The notes under the pieces are model-generated. The model was not told the DNA's origin. It saw only the letters and a program-made list of their open reading frames with translations, and did not search any database. A DNA stretch of 32,545 nt from Iodobacter sp. BJB302 (GTDB taxonomy: Bacteria; Pseudomonadota; Gammaproteobacteria; Burkholderiales; Chitinibacteraceae). Positions 22,605-31,040 of the stretch are shown piece after piece. Positions within the stretch are counted from its first letter, which is position 1; the number at the start of each line of letters is the position of its first letter. The stretch covers positions 1 through 32,545 of the forward strand of contig NZ_PDZG01000054.1 in NCBI RefSeq assembly GCF_002735645.1, written 5' to 3'. The translations under genes were made by a program, and so were the position numbers.

Positions 22605-23918
22605 ATGTTCTGCCTATCTCTTTCCCAAACTCCTGACTTATTAGCGCTGCACGCCAGCGATCCAGCCCGTTTTCCTGCCCTTGCTGAAACAGGTGGCGGT
22701 CATGCGGGGTGGGATATTCTCTTTGCCTTGCCACGGGAAGTACGTGTTTATGCTGCGGGTGAGGGCGATGCTTTCGTCAGTGATCTGCGCAGCTTGCCCC
22801 TGAATGCCTTGCTGCCCCGCCCGGAAGAGCTGCCGCTTGATGCGCCCTTTGCGGGGGGCTGGTTTACTTATGCGGGCTATGAGCTGCTTTCAGTCTTTGA
22901 GCCGCATGTGCCGCAGCGTGCTGAGGCCGGTTTTCCTGTCGCTGCCTTATTACGCATTCCTGCCGCTGTTTTACTTGAGCGTCCATCCGGGCAGGCATGG
23001 CTGGTAGCCGAAACACTGGAAGAGTTAGAAATGCTCGCCGGGCGGGTTGCTGATGTGCCCGAATTTAATCCGTCTTTGCCGCAGGTTGCGTCCATTAGCG
23101 AGGATGATCCTGAAGCCTTTTTACAAGGGGCAGAGCAGGCTCTTATATATATAAGAGAAGGCGATGTTTTTCAGGTGAATTTATCCCGCGGCTGGGATGT
23201 GCATTTGGCGCATGCTTTAAGCCCTGCCGAACTATTTGCCAGCTTGCGGGTTCGCAATCCTGCTCCGTTTTCTACCCTGCTTGATTTAGGCAGCTATGGA
23301 GCGGTGGTCAGCTCTTCACCGGAGCGCCTGGTTAAAGTAAAAGGCGATTGTGTTGAAACCCGGCCCATTGCAGGTACTCACCCAAGATCGTTGGATGCAG
23401 CTGAAGATGCCCGGCTTAAAGAGCGGCTCTTAGCCACACCTAAAGAGCGTGCAGAGCACATTATGCTGGTAGATTTAGAGCGTAATGACCTGGGGCGTAT
23501 TTGTCGTCCCGGCACGGTGCAGGTGGACGAGCTGATGGCTGTGGCAACCTATGCTTTTGTGCATCATATTGAATCCAATGTCCGCGGGCAGTTAAGCGCT
23601 GGGCAAACGCCAGCAGATATCCTCAGAGCGCTCTTTCCCGGAGGGACCATTACAGGTTGTCCTAAGGTTCGCTGTATGCAAATTATCAGGGAGCTGGAAG
23701 ATAGACCGCGATATGCTTACACGGGCAGCCTGGGTTATATCAATTTGGATGGATCAATGGATCTCAACATCCTGATTCGTACTTTCTTACAAAGACAAAG
23801 CGAGCTTTATTTCAGAGCAGGCGCTGGTATTGTGATTGATTCAGATCCTGAGTGTGAATTACAAGAAACAAGGCATAAAGCGCGAGGTTTATTGCGTGCC
23901 ATTGGTGTTGAAGGATAA
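22605..23918 (+). CDS. pabB: Aminodeoxychorismate synthase component I (PabB-like chorismate-binding enzyme)
   Basis: Expected to convert chorismate and ammonia to 4-amino-4-deoxychorismate for folate synthesis, with a glutamine amidotransferase partner (PabA) not present here. The 437-residue protein has the chorismate-binding fold: GDVFQVNLSRGW, SSSPERLV, AEHIMLVDLERNDLGR, FPGGTITGCPKVRCMQII (about 345-361) and the closing LQETRHKARGLL. The FPGGTITG(C)PK form and the pabC-like gene 101 bases downstream favour PabB over anthranilate synthase TrpE. One point is at odds: residues 254-258 read PIAGT, with Ala256 where E. coli PabB has Lys274 (PIKGT) and TrpE has Ala. No strong ribosome binding site precedes the ATG. 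Confidence 0.85.
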   Translation: MFCLSLSQTPDLLALHASDPARFPALAETGGGHAGWDILFALPREVRVYAAGEGDAFVSDLRSLPLNALLPRPEELPLDAPFAGGWFTYAGYELLSVFEPHVPQRAEAGFPVAALLRIPAAVLLERPSGQAWLVAETLEELEMLAGRVADVPEFNPSLPQVASISEDDPEAFLQGAEQALIYIREGDVFQVNLSRGWDVHLAHALSPAELFASLRVRNPAPFSTLLDLGSYGAVVSSSPERLVKVKGDCVETRPIAGTHPRSLDAAEDARLKERLLATPKERAEHIMLVDLERNDLGRICRPGTVQVDELMAVATYAFVHHIESNVRGQLSAGQTPADILRALFPGGTITGCPKVRCMQIIRELEDRPRYAYTGSLGYINLDGSMDLNILIRTFLQRQSELYFRAGAGIVIDSDPECELQETRHKARGLLRAIGVEG

Positions 23919-24019
23919 GCCCGTTTGCAGGGCGGGCACGCTTTAAGTGCCTGTACATCAGCTTAATACAGGGTGGCAAAGCAAATTGTTTTGTTCACCC
24001 TTTTTTTATGGAGTTTTAA

Positions 24020-24871
24020 ATGAGATTGCTTAATGGCCAGCTCCAGGATGCCATCAGTATGGCCGATCGGGCGTTTCAATTTGGTGACGGAGTGTTTCGC
24101 ACCATGCGTTGCACCGGCGGGGCGATTGAATTTTGGGCCAGACATTACGCACGCTTACAGCAAGATTGTGCTGCATTAGGAATAATATGCCCCGCTGAGT
24201 CTTTGCTGTTAGAAGACTTTCGAAAGCTTACACCTGTTGACGCCGTGCTTAAAATTATCATTACAAGAGGAGAAACGGCTCGTGGCTATGGCTCGCCACC
24301 GGCGCTGGCGGTCAATCGCATTGTTCAAATGGCTGCTTTACCTGTATATCCCGATGATTTTTATCAGCAGGGCGTAAAAGTACGGGTTTGCACTACGCGT
24401 GCAAGCTGGCAGCCTGCTCTGGCAGGGGTTAAGCATTTGAATCGTTTAGAAAATGTTTTAGCGAGGCGGGAATGGAGTGATCCGGAGATTTTTGAAGGCC
24501 TGATGCTGGACAGAGATGATCAGATTATCGAAGGCGTAATGAGCAATGTGTTGGTTTTAAGCGACAGCATTTTAAGTACCCCAAAACTGGATCAAAGCGG
24601 GGTACATGGAGTGATGTGTGAGGCCGTTTTTGATGCTGCAGTGCAGCATGGCTGGAAGGTGGAAAAACGAGTCTGGAAGCTGGATGAGATTAAAAAAGCA
24701 GACGCAATTTGGTTAACAAATAGCGTAATGGGATTATTGCCAGTGTCCTCTTTATGTGAGCAGCATTTCTCCCCTCACACCGCGCAAGCACTGCTCTTGG
24801 CTGCACTTAAGCAGTTGCGCCAGAAGGAAAAATTTGCGATTGTGAATGAGCCGGATATGACGAAAGGGTAA
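24020..24871 (+). CDS. pabC: Aminodeoxychorismate lyase (class IV PLP enzyme)
   Basis: Splits 4-amino-4-deoxychorismate into 4-aminobenzoate and pyruvate. The 283-residue protein belongs to fold-type IV PLP enzymes: DRAFQFGDGVFRTMR near the start, the Schiff-base lysine Lys138 in GVKHLNRLENVLARREW, IIEGVMSNVLV, and TPKLDQSGVHGVM. The KHLNRLE stretch matches E. coli PabC (Lys159 site). A TGGAG ribosome binding site precedes the ATG. It follows pabB by 101 bases in the same direction, so the two very likely act in the same pathway. Branched-chain or D-amino acid transaminase identities are less likely in this context. Confidence 0.88.
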   Translation: MRLLNGQLQDAISMADRAFQFGDGVFRTMRCTGGAIEFWARHYARLQQDCAALGIICPAESLLLEDFRKLTPVDAVLKIIITRGETARGYGSPPALAVNRIVQMAALPVYPDDFYQQGVKVRVCTTRASWQPALAGVKHLNRLENVLARREWSDPEIFEGLMLDRDDQIIEGVMSNVLVLSDSILSTPKLDQSGVHGVMCEAVFDAAVQHGWKVEKRVWKLDEIKKADAIWLTNSVMGLLPVSSLCEQHFSPHTAQALLLAALKQLRQKEKFAIVNEPDMTKG

Positions 24872-24924
24872 TTTGTCACAGCGTGGGATAGGGGCTTGGC
24901 CTTATATTGGCGCTCCTTCAACGC

Positions 24925-24956
24925 AAAAACGGCAAGCCTGAGGGCTTGCCGTTTTT
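24925..24956. terminator. Rho-independent terminator after pabC
   Basis: A 14-bp stem (core CGGCAAGCC with GGCTTGCCG, flanked by A5 and T5) around a TGAG loop. It lies between convergent pabC and the tRNA gene and could stop both transcripts. Confidence 0.85.
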
Positions 24957-24964
24957 GATAAATC

Positions 24965-25054
24965 TGGAGGAGAGAGGGGGATTCGAACCCCCGATACTCT
25001 TGCGAGTACGCCTGATTTCGAGTCAGGTACATTCAACCACTCTGCCACCTCTCC
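24965..25054 (-). tRNA. tRNA-Ser (anticodon CGA)
   Basis: Read on the minus strand from 25054, a 7-bp acceptor (GGAGAGG with TCTCTCC, last pair G-U) is followed by a D arm, an anticodon stem CCTGA/TCAGG with loop CTCGAAA (anticodon CGA, reads UCG), a long variable arm GCGTACTCGCAAGAGTATC as expected of class II tRNA-Ser, and a T arm GGGGG-TTCGAAT-CCCCC. CCA is encoded (24967-24965). The discriminator base is U73, while E. coli tRNA-Ser species have G73. Confidence 0.95.
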
Positions 25055-25067
25055 AAAGAGGAGACGA

Positions 25068-25095
25068 ATTCTAGCGCAATTTTTACCTAAGGCAA
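25068..25095 (-). promoter_or_regulatory. Promoter of the tRNA-Ser gene
   Basis: On the minus strand TTGCCT (25095-25090) and TAGAAT (25073-25068) are 16 bases apart, and the -10 ends 13 bases before the tRNA 5' end. Spacing and hexamers fit a sigma70 promoter. Confidence 0.65.
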
Positions 25096-25161
25096 AGCAG
25101 TGTTTGTCATTTTAGGATGAATTAGTGCAGAATGCGGCCGGTATCAACAAACGGGATGCGC

Positions 25162-26619
25162 ATGAAACATTGGCTCATGGCTCTAGCAACAGTTGTTCTA
25201 ACGGGTTGCGGCGATATGCCGGAACAATCTTCCAACCGGGTTCTTCCTTGGGCAGAATCACAAGAACTCGTCGTACTGGTACAAAACGGTCCGACCACAC
25301 TCTATGTCGATGCTGAAGGCAATTACGCAGGCTTGGAGTACGACCTCGTTACTCGCTTTGCAGTAGCAAATGGGCTGAAAGTGCGTTTTATCGTGACCAG
25401 CAGCTATGCCGAGTTACTTTCCAGGCTAAAGGGAAATGAAGCTCATTTTGCCGTTGGTGTGCAAAAAGGCTTTGAAAGCCAGGGGCTTGCATTTGGCCCG
25501 GCCTACCAAAGTATCGAGCCTGTGCTGGTTTACCCAAGCAATAAAACGGCAGCCAGTGTTCTGGCAGAGCTGAGCGCAGGAGAGGCAAGCATCAGCACTC
25601 TGCCTCAGTACACCATGGCGCTGGATAAGCTAAAGGCCAGCAAGCCAGGCCTGAGCTGGAACGTGGTAGAAGATGGAGATAGCGAAGACTTGATCGAGCG
25701 CGTTGCCAATGGCCAGCTCACTTACGCTATGGTGGATTCGCATGCTGCGGATGTTGCGCAGAATTACTTCCCTAAAATCGCTATTTCGCGCGATATGGGC
25801 TCGGTGCAGCAGCTGGCTTGGGCTGCTCCTGAAGGAGACAGCGAGCTGTTTACCTTGTTCCAGGGCTTCTTCAGCAAAATGACCCAAAGTGGTGAGCTGC
25901 GCAGTCTGCTTGACCGATATTACGGCCATGTGAATCGTCTTGGCCCAATGGATGCCATGGCGTTTTTAGACAAGCGCAAAGCCACTTTGCCACGCTATAA
26001 AAAGTGGTTTAAAGAGGCTGAAACGAAAACCGGCTTGGATTGGCGCCTGGTTGCTGCGCTGTCTTATCAGGAATCGATGTGGGATCCGGAAGCGGTTTCG
26101 ATGTCGGGTGTGCGTGGCATGATGATGCTCACCAACGATACGGCAGAACGTTTGGGCGTGAACCGCCTCGACCCCTATCAAAGTATTCAGGGTGGCGCGC
26201 GTTATATCCAGACCATGAAAGACAGCCTGGCTGAGAATATTACTGAGCCCGATCGCACTTGGCTGGCGCTGGCTGCCTACAACGTAGGATTAGGCCATCT
26301 GCTTGATGCCCGCGCATTGGCTGTGAAGCTGGGCAAAAACCCGGATAGCTGGGTGGATGTAAAAACCACTTTGCCACTTTTGCGTAATCCGCAATATTTT
26401 AAATCCGCCAAATACGGCTATGCCCGCGGTGGCGAGCCCGTGATTTTTGTCGAACGCTTACGCACTTACTACGATATTTTGGTGCGTTTCGAGAGCCCGG
26501 TGCAAAGCACGATGCCGGTGCTAAGCGAGAATATTGTGGTGCAAAACCCCAATAATTTGCCGCTGAATATCAATAACCGCGTGCTGGCGGCTAAGCAGGT
26601 GCGTACCGCGGCGCTTTGA
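25162..26619 (+). CDS. mltF: Membrane-bound lytic murein transglycosylase F
   Basis: Cleaves peptidoglycan glycan strands, forming 1,6-anhydromuramyl products, at the outer membrane. The 485-residue protein starts with a lipoprotein signal, MKHWLMALATVVLTGCGD, with lipobox LTGC and lipidated Cys16. Residues about 35-256 form a bacterial extracellular solute-binding type 3 regulatory domain (YDLVTRFAVANGLKVRF), and about 285-400 form a lytic transglycosylase domain with catalytic Glu304 (SYQESMWDPEAVSMSGVRG) and AAYNVGLGHLLDAR. This domain order is that of MltF. The ATG at 25162 or the one at 25156 are both possible; the longer 25132 start would spoil the signal peptide. It appears monocistronic. 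The 222-base gap to gltX has only a small CTGCGCC-TGC-GGCGCAG hairpin (26769-26785). Confidence 0.93.
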   Translation: MKHWLMALATVVLTGCGDMPEQSSNRVLPWAESQELVVLVQNGPTTLYVDAEGNYAGLEYDLVTRFAVANGLKVRFIVTSSYAELLSRLKGNEAHFAVGVQKGFESQGLAFGPAYQSIEPVLVYPSNKTAASVLAELSAGEASISTLPQYTMALDKLKASKPGLSWNVVEDGDSEDLIERVANGQLTYAMVDSHAADVAQNYFPKIAISRDMGSVQQLAWAAPEGDSELFTLFQGFFSKMTQSGELRSLLDRYYGHVNRLGPMDAMAFLDKRKATLPRYKKWFKEAETKTGLDWRLVAALSYQESMWDPEAVSMSGVRGMMMLTNDTAERLGVNRLDPYQSIQGGARYIQTMKDSLAENITEPDRTWLALAAYNVGLGHLLDARALAVKLGKNPDSWVDVKTTLPLLRNPQYFKSAKYGYARGGEPVIFVERLRTYYDILVRFESPVQSTMPVLSENIVVQNPNNLPLNINNRVLAAKQVRTAAL

Positions 26620-26841
26620 TCAGAAGCGCTGCAAGCTTTAGCATAAAAGGGCAGGGAGCGGCTTTTGCCGCCAATGACCTTATTTATGCGGAGCTTTCGC
26701 GGCTCAAGCTGCAGCAATGAGAAGCATCGGATTCCTAGGTGTTTGTTGCGGTGGATAGGGGAGATCCGCTGCGCCTGCGGCGCAGTTTGCTCTTACGCGC
26801 TACAATATCGCCTTCCACGCACTATTTCCGGTAGCTTTTCT

Positions 26842-28227
26842 ATGACTGTACGTACTCGTTTTGCCCCTAGTCCTACGGGCTTATTACATATTGGTGGTGT
26901 ACGCACCGCGCTGTTTTCATGGGCGCATGCTCGCAAAAATGGCGGTGCATTTGTGCTTCGTATCGAAGACACCGATTTAGAGCGCTCCACACCAGAATCT
27001 GTGAAAGCCATCATGGATGGCATGCATTGGGTGGGCATCGACTACGATGAAGGCCCGTTTTACCAAATGCAGCGCATGGATCGCTACCGCGAAGCCGTGA
27101 AGCAACTCTTAGCCAGTGGCCACGCCTACCCTTGTTTTATGTCCAAAGAAGAACTCGATGCCATGCGCGCCGAGCAAGAGGCTTTGGGCTTAAAAGCCAA
27201 ATACGATCGCCGCTGGAGACCCGAGGAAGGCAAGGTTCTGCCTGAGCCTCCGGCTGGTGTGCAGCCCGTACTGCGCTTCAGAACGCCACTGGATGGCGTC
27301 GTAGCATGGGATGATCTGGTGAAAGGCCGGATCGAGATTGGCAATATCGAGCTGGACGATCTGATTATCGCCCGCCCGGATGGCACGCCAACCTATAACT
27401 TCTGCGTGGTGGTGGATGACTGGGATATGGGCATCACCCAGGTGATTCGTGGTGATGATCATGTGAATAACACACCGCGCCAGATTCATATCTTCAATGC
27501 ATTGGGCGCGGCTGTACCGCAATTTGCCCATCTGCCCATGATTCATAACGATCAGGGCCAGAAATTATCCAAGCGCCGCGATGCCGTCAGCGTGGTGGAT
27601 TACGACCGCGCCGGTTATCTGCCGGAAGCCCTGCTCAACTACTTGGCGCGTTTAGGCTGGGGCCACGGTGATGATGAACTCTTCACCATGGCGCAGTTTG
27701 TAGAATGGTTTGATCTGAAAGATGTATCAGCCAGCCCAAGCCGCTTTGATAAAGAAAAACTGCTGTGGCTGAATGCTCAGCATATCAAAGCTGCGGATAC
27801 TGCCCGCCTGGCTGATCTGGCTAAGCGCTTCCTGGATGAAAAAGGGATCGATCTGAGCCAGGGGCCCGCCCTGGTGGATGTCGTCGCTTTGCTTAAAGAG
27901 CGCGTGCAAACCATCGTTGAGCTGGCTGCCGAAGCAGAATACTTTTACCAGCCGCTCACGCCTTCTGATGAGATTCTAGCCAAGCATCTGACGAGTGACG
28001 ATCTGGCCCGCCTGAGCGCCTTTGCCAGCGAAGCTGCAGCACTTGAAGCATGGGATACCGCGAGCATCTCGGCATTTATTAAAGAATTCTGCAAATCGCA
28101 GGGCGTAAAAATGGGCCAGGTAGGCATGCCACTGCGCGCCAAAGTCTGCGGCACCACACATACACCTTCGGTGGATGCGGTGCTGGCATTGCTGGGTAAG
28201 GCAGAAGTATTAAAACGCCTGGCTTAA
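26842..28227 (+). CDS. gltX: Glutamyl-tRNA synthetase
   Basis: Charges tRNA-Glu with glutamate in two ATP-dependent steps. The 461-residue class I synthetase has the HIGH-like [16 protein letters not shown] (9-24) and the KMSKS-like KLSKR at 241-245, plus the [11 protein letters not shown] and [22 protein letters not shown] blocks. Two residues that bind zinc in E. coli GluRS are missing: the C-x-C at 98-100 reads CFM, and Trp stands at 125, so this is a zinc-free form. The ATG at 26842 begins the protein at [11 protein letters not shown]; the extension to 26665 lies in upstream non-coding sequence. A strong terminator follows. Confidence 0.97.
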   Translation: MTVRTRFAPSPTGLLHIGGVRTALFSWAHARKNGGAFVLRIEDTDLERSTPESVKAIMDGMHWVGIDYDEGPFYQMQRMDRYREAVKQLLASGHAYPCFMSKEELDAMRAEQEALGLKAKYDRRWRPEEGKVLPEPPAGVQPVLRFRTPLDGVVAWDDLVKGRIEIGNIELDDLIIARPDGTPTYNFCVVVDDWDMGITQVIRGDDHVNNTPRQIHIFNALGAAVPQFAHLPMIHNDQGQKLSKRRDAVSVVDYDRAGYLPEALLNYLARLGWGHGDDELFTMAQFVEWFDLKDVSASPSRFDKEKLLWLNAQHIKAADTARLADLAKRFLDEKGIDLSQGPALVDVVALLKERVQTIVELAAEAEYFYQPLTPSDEILAKHLTSDDLARLSAFASEAAALEAWDTASISAFIKEFCKSQGVKMGQVGMPLRAKVCGTTHTPSVDAVLALLGKAEVLKRLA

Positions 28228-28241
28228 GCATTGGGCTAATT

Positions 28242-28271
28242 AAAAAAACCGGGCTGTAGCCCGGTTTTTTT
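28242..28271. terminator. Rho-independent terminator after gltX
   Basis: CCGGGC (28249-28254) pairs with GCCCGG (28259-28264), flanked by A7 and T7, which extends the stem to 13 bp around a TGTA loop. It ends only 20 bases before the next gene. Confidence 0.85.
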
Positions 28272-28290
28272 ATGCAAAAAGGAAATAAGG

Positions 28291-28809
28291 GTGGAGTTTA
28301 AAAAAATTGATGTGCAGTGTGATTTTGATCTTTGCCTGAAATTCAGAAAAGATGCCTATCTTTGCAGCTTTCATACCCTGGATAGTTTTACTGAATTTGT
28401 GGGTGTGGATGGCGCTGATTACCATCATAAAATCCTCTCCAGAATTGATGACCCGCAATGGGGATATTTTCATGTTTATTCTGAAGGGCAAATTATTGGG
28501 CAAATAGAGTTCAAAACCTATTCTCACCTTGAGCAAACGGGCTATGTGCATTTGTTTTATCTTGCACCAGAATATCGGGGCAAAGGTTATTTTAAGCTGC
28601 TCAATCAGTTTGTCATTACACGATTGCAGGCTGCCAGTTGTGTTGCAGCCGTGCTTGCGCTTGGGCGGGAGAATCGCGCTGCGATGGAGGCTTATCAAAA
28701 AAATGGCTGGCTGATGCAGGGCGCTAAAAACGAACGCTCGGATTATTGGATTCATCATTTAAGCAGCCAAAGTGGTGTTGTGTTACAGGCTTGCAGTTAT
28801 TCGGGGTAA
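28291..28809 (+). CDS. GNAT family N-acetyltransferase
   Basis: A 172-residue protein with a GNAT fold. Motif A reads FYLAPEYRGKGYFKLLNQF, matching the acetyl-CoA pyrophosphate-binding (R/Q)xxGxG/A loop, and the motif B region is ENRAAMEAYQKNGW. The substrate cannot be inferred. The start is GTG 28291, with AAGGAA about eight to ten bases upstream. The gene begins 20 bases after the gltX terminator, so its promoter must overlap the 3' end of gltX or that terminator, or it is read by leakage. No partner gene lies beside it. Confidence 0.85.
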   Translation: MEFKKIDVQCDFDLCLKFRKDAYLCSFHTLDSFTEFVGVDGADYHHKILSRIDDPQWGYFHVYSEGQIIGQIEFKTYSHLEQTGYVHLFYLAPEYRGKGYFKLLNQFVITRLQAASCVAAVLALGRENRAAMEAYQKNGWLMQGAKNERSDYWIHHLSSQSGVVLQACSYSG

Positions 28810-28840
28810 CTTTGCCCATCTTGTCAACATTACAAAGCGC

Positions 28841-28871
28841 GTAGGGCGGGTGAAACCCATCGCATTATAAT
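28841..28871 (+). promoter_or_regulatory. GGCGGGTGAAACCC repeat ending in a perfect TATAAT, upstream of nagZ
   Basis: GTAGGGCGGGTGAAACCC at 28841-28858 repeats the motif found near 5424-5436, 5778-5790 and 5818-5830. It is directly followed by TATAAT at 28866-28871, 37 bases before the nagZ ATG. No good -35 hexamer lies 16-18 bases upstream, so promoter activity is uncertain. Confidence 0.45.
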
Positions 28872-28907
28872 GGCTGCACACCACCATATCACCTTGGAGT
28901 ATTGCCC

Positions 28908-30458
28908 ATGCACGCTGCTGAACTCTTACATTCCCTGACTCTTAGCCAGAAAGTTGCCCAGTTGTTTATGGTAGGGTTTGATGGCCTGATGCCCAATTCG
29001 CATATTGAAGAGATGTTGAGGAAGCATCAGCTTGGAGGCATTATTTTGTTCCGGCGAAATGTTGAAACTCCTGGCCAGCTTGCCGCCCTGAATTTGCGCT
29101 TACAACAAATCAATTTAGAAAATAGCCCTGTGCCATTAATGATTGGTACGGATCAGGAAGGTGGCATGGTGATGCGGATCGAAGCGGGCGTGACACCGCT
29201 GCCTTCTGCCATGGCATTTAAACATGCAGCGAGCGAAGCAGATTGCGAAGCGCTTACTAGGGTTGGTAATGCTGAGCTGAAATCGCTGGGGATAAATATC
29301 AATTTTGCGCCGGTGCTGGATATTAATAATAACCCGCAAAATCCGGTGATTGGTGTGCGGGCTTATGGCGAAACAGTCAGCGATGTTTGCCAGTATGGGC
29401 TGGCTGCATTGCGGGGCATACAGTCGGCTGGCATGGCTGCCACGGGGAAGCATTTTCCGGGGCATGGTGATACTGCCGTTGATTCCCATCACAGTATGCC
29501 GGTGGTTGCCCATGACCGGGCTCGTCTCGATGCCGTAGAGCTGGCTCCGTTTAGTGCCGCTTTTGATGCAGGGCTGGATGCAGTGATGACGGCGCATGTT
29601 GCTTTTCCAGCTATTGAGCCGGATCTGGCTAAGCCAGCAACGATTTCTCACGCTGTTCTCACTGGTTTATTAAGAAATGAGCTGAATTATCAGGGCGTTG
29701 TGATTACAGATTGCCTGGAAATGGATGCAATTGGCAAGGGGGTAGGGACGGTAAAGGGGGCTGTATCAGCGATTACCGCCGGAGCCGATATTGTGTTGAT
29801 TTCACATACACCCGCCAAGCAAGCGGCAGCTTTTGCTGAAGTATTGCGGGCTGTTAAAGATGGTGAGATTTCAGAGGCTCGTATTGATGAATCAGTGCTG
29901 CGTATTCTTGCATTAAAACAACGCTATCAGATGTCGGATTGGGCCAGCCTTGTGCCATCGTTATTGGCGCCAGAGTCATTGCAATTGTCAGAGCGCGTTC
30001 ATCAGGCGGCAATCAGCGGCGAGGCAAGGCAGCTCGATAAAAATAAAGCTGTTTTGTTGATTAGCGCCGAGGTGCGCGTTCATACCGAGATTGATGAAGT
30101 CGCTCTTGGCAAAACGCCTGAAGCGCGTAATTCACTGGCGACGCCTTTGCGTGAGCTGGCATTTACAGTAAGTGAAGAGTGGATAGGCTTGCAGCCATCA
30201 GCGGCGGAGCTGGACGTGGTTTTAAGCAGGGCTGCACATGCAGAACAAATTATTTTTGTATCGTATAACGCTGCATTATCTAAAGAGCAGCGGGCGCTGA
30301 TTGATGCCTTGCCACACGATAAGCTGTGGCTGATTGCGGGCCGTCTGCCCTATGATCTGGATCTTGCACCTGAAGCGGCAGGGCGGCTAAGTTGCTGCTC
30401 TAACCGTCCTGCTGCTTTATCTGCATTAGCCTGGAAGCTGGCTGCTGCTGATCACTGA
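28908..30458 (+). CDS. nagZ: Beta-N-acetylhexosaminidase, GH3 family (two-domain NagZ)
   Basis: Removes N-acetylglucosamine from muropeptides during peptidoglycan recycling. Residues 1 to about 340 form the GH3 barrel with KHFPGHGDTAVDSHH (181-195, the Asp192-His194 acid/base pair of NagZ) and the nucleophile Asp268 in VVITDCLEMDAI. A C-terminal alpha/beta domain brings the total to 516 residues, whereas E. coli NagZ has 341, so it resembles the longer two-domain type known in Bacillus. There is no signal peptide, fitting a cytoplasmic enzyme. The ATG at 28908 has GGAG at 28896-28899; the TTG at 28902 is too close. It appears monocistronic, with a terminator after it. Confidence 0.88.
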   Translation: MHAAELLHSLTLSQKVAQLFMVGFDGLMPNSHIEEMLRKHQLGGIILFRRNVETPGQLAALNLRLQQINLENSPVPLMIGTDQEGGMVMRIEAGVTPLPSAMAFKHAASEADCEALTRVGNAELKSLGININFAPVLDINNNPQNPVIGVRAYGETVSDVCQYGLAALRGIQSAGMAATGKHFPGHGDTAVDSHHSMPVVAHDRARLDAVELAPFSAAFDAGLDAVMTAHVAFPAIEPDLAKPATISHAVLTGLLRNELNYQGVVITDCLEMDAIGKGVGTVKGAVSAITAGADIVLISHTPAKQAAAFAEVLRAVKDGEISEARIDESVLRILALKQRYQMSDWASLVPSLLAPESLQLSERVHQAAISGEARQLDKNKAVLLISAEVRVHTEIDEVALGKTPEARNSLATPLRELAFTVSEEWIGLQPSAAELDVVLSRAAHAEQIIFVSYNAALSKEQRALIDALPHDKLWLIAGRLPYDLDLAPEAAGRLSCCSNRPAALSALAWKLAAADH

Positions 30459-30479
30459 TTCAGATCATTATCAAATAAG

Positions 30480-30516
30480 AAGCCGGTTTTTCTGCTCAGG
30501 AAAAACCGGCTTTTTT
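30480..30516 (+). terminator. Rho-independent terminator after nagZ
   Basis: AAGCCGGTTTTT (30480-30491) pairs with AAAAACCGGCTT (30501-30512) around a 9-base loop, with T continuing to 30516. Confidence 0.85.
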
Positions 30517-31040
30517 GCGTCTGCTACACCTTTCCTGGCACCAGCCCGGCTTTCTCTGCATGCTCTGAGCGCCAGGCTGCGCGTAACAGTGCCTTGTGTG
30601 AACAGATCATTGAATGCTTTCTTTGTGAACTAGAACACACCGGCCAATTTTTAGTTAATACCAATCAATCTTTCAAACTCCAAACATTTCCTTTCTCTAT
30701 ATTTTTTCAAAACTGTTTTTGTGCCGTATCGGTGAAAGCATGGCTTTGTTTCGCTGGAAATAACGCTGCAACAGCCTGTGTTTTTATTACTAAGGCAATA
30801 TGCGGTGATGTTCCTTCATTATTTTTATATATTTTGAATACCAGACACCTGAATGTTGAATTTTCTGTGGATTGATATGGAAAGTTGTTTACGGTAAAAA
30901 TACACATCAGATAAACGGATTGCATAGCTTTAATTGGTCTGTTTTTTTGATTAATTATTAAGTGATGTATTTAACTAATGCTTTTATATTTGAATGCAGC
31001 CGTTTTTTAATCATCTATTTTAAAACTTCAAGGAACAAAA
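30517..31040. other. Gene-free region before the PEP-CTERM genes
   Basis: The first 80 bases (30521-30600) are GC-richer and read on the minus strand as a short frame ending AEKAGLVPGKV, which may be a gene remnant. From about 30600 the DNA is AT-rich; a plus-strand frame at 30594-30875 has no ribosome binding site, a composition typical of noise and many cysteines and phenylalanines, so I do not call it. The regulatory sequence of the PEP-CTERM genes must lie toward the right end, but I see no clear promoter. Confidence 0.5.

Noticed and set aside
24775-25032. 85-codon minus-strand frame across the pabC terminator and tRNA-Ser
   Set aside because: It overlaps a clear tRNA gene and a terminator, so it is not coding.
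30521-30604. Possible minus-strand gene remnant ending AEKAGLVPGKV
   Set aside because: Only about 28 codons, with no family I can name; the higher GC alone is not enough to call a pseudogene.
30594-30875. 93-codon plus-strand frame before the PEP-CTERM genes
   Set aside because: AT-rich random-like composition, many Cys and Phe, and no ribosome binding site.
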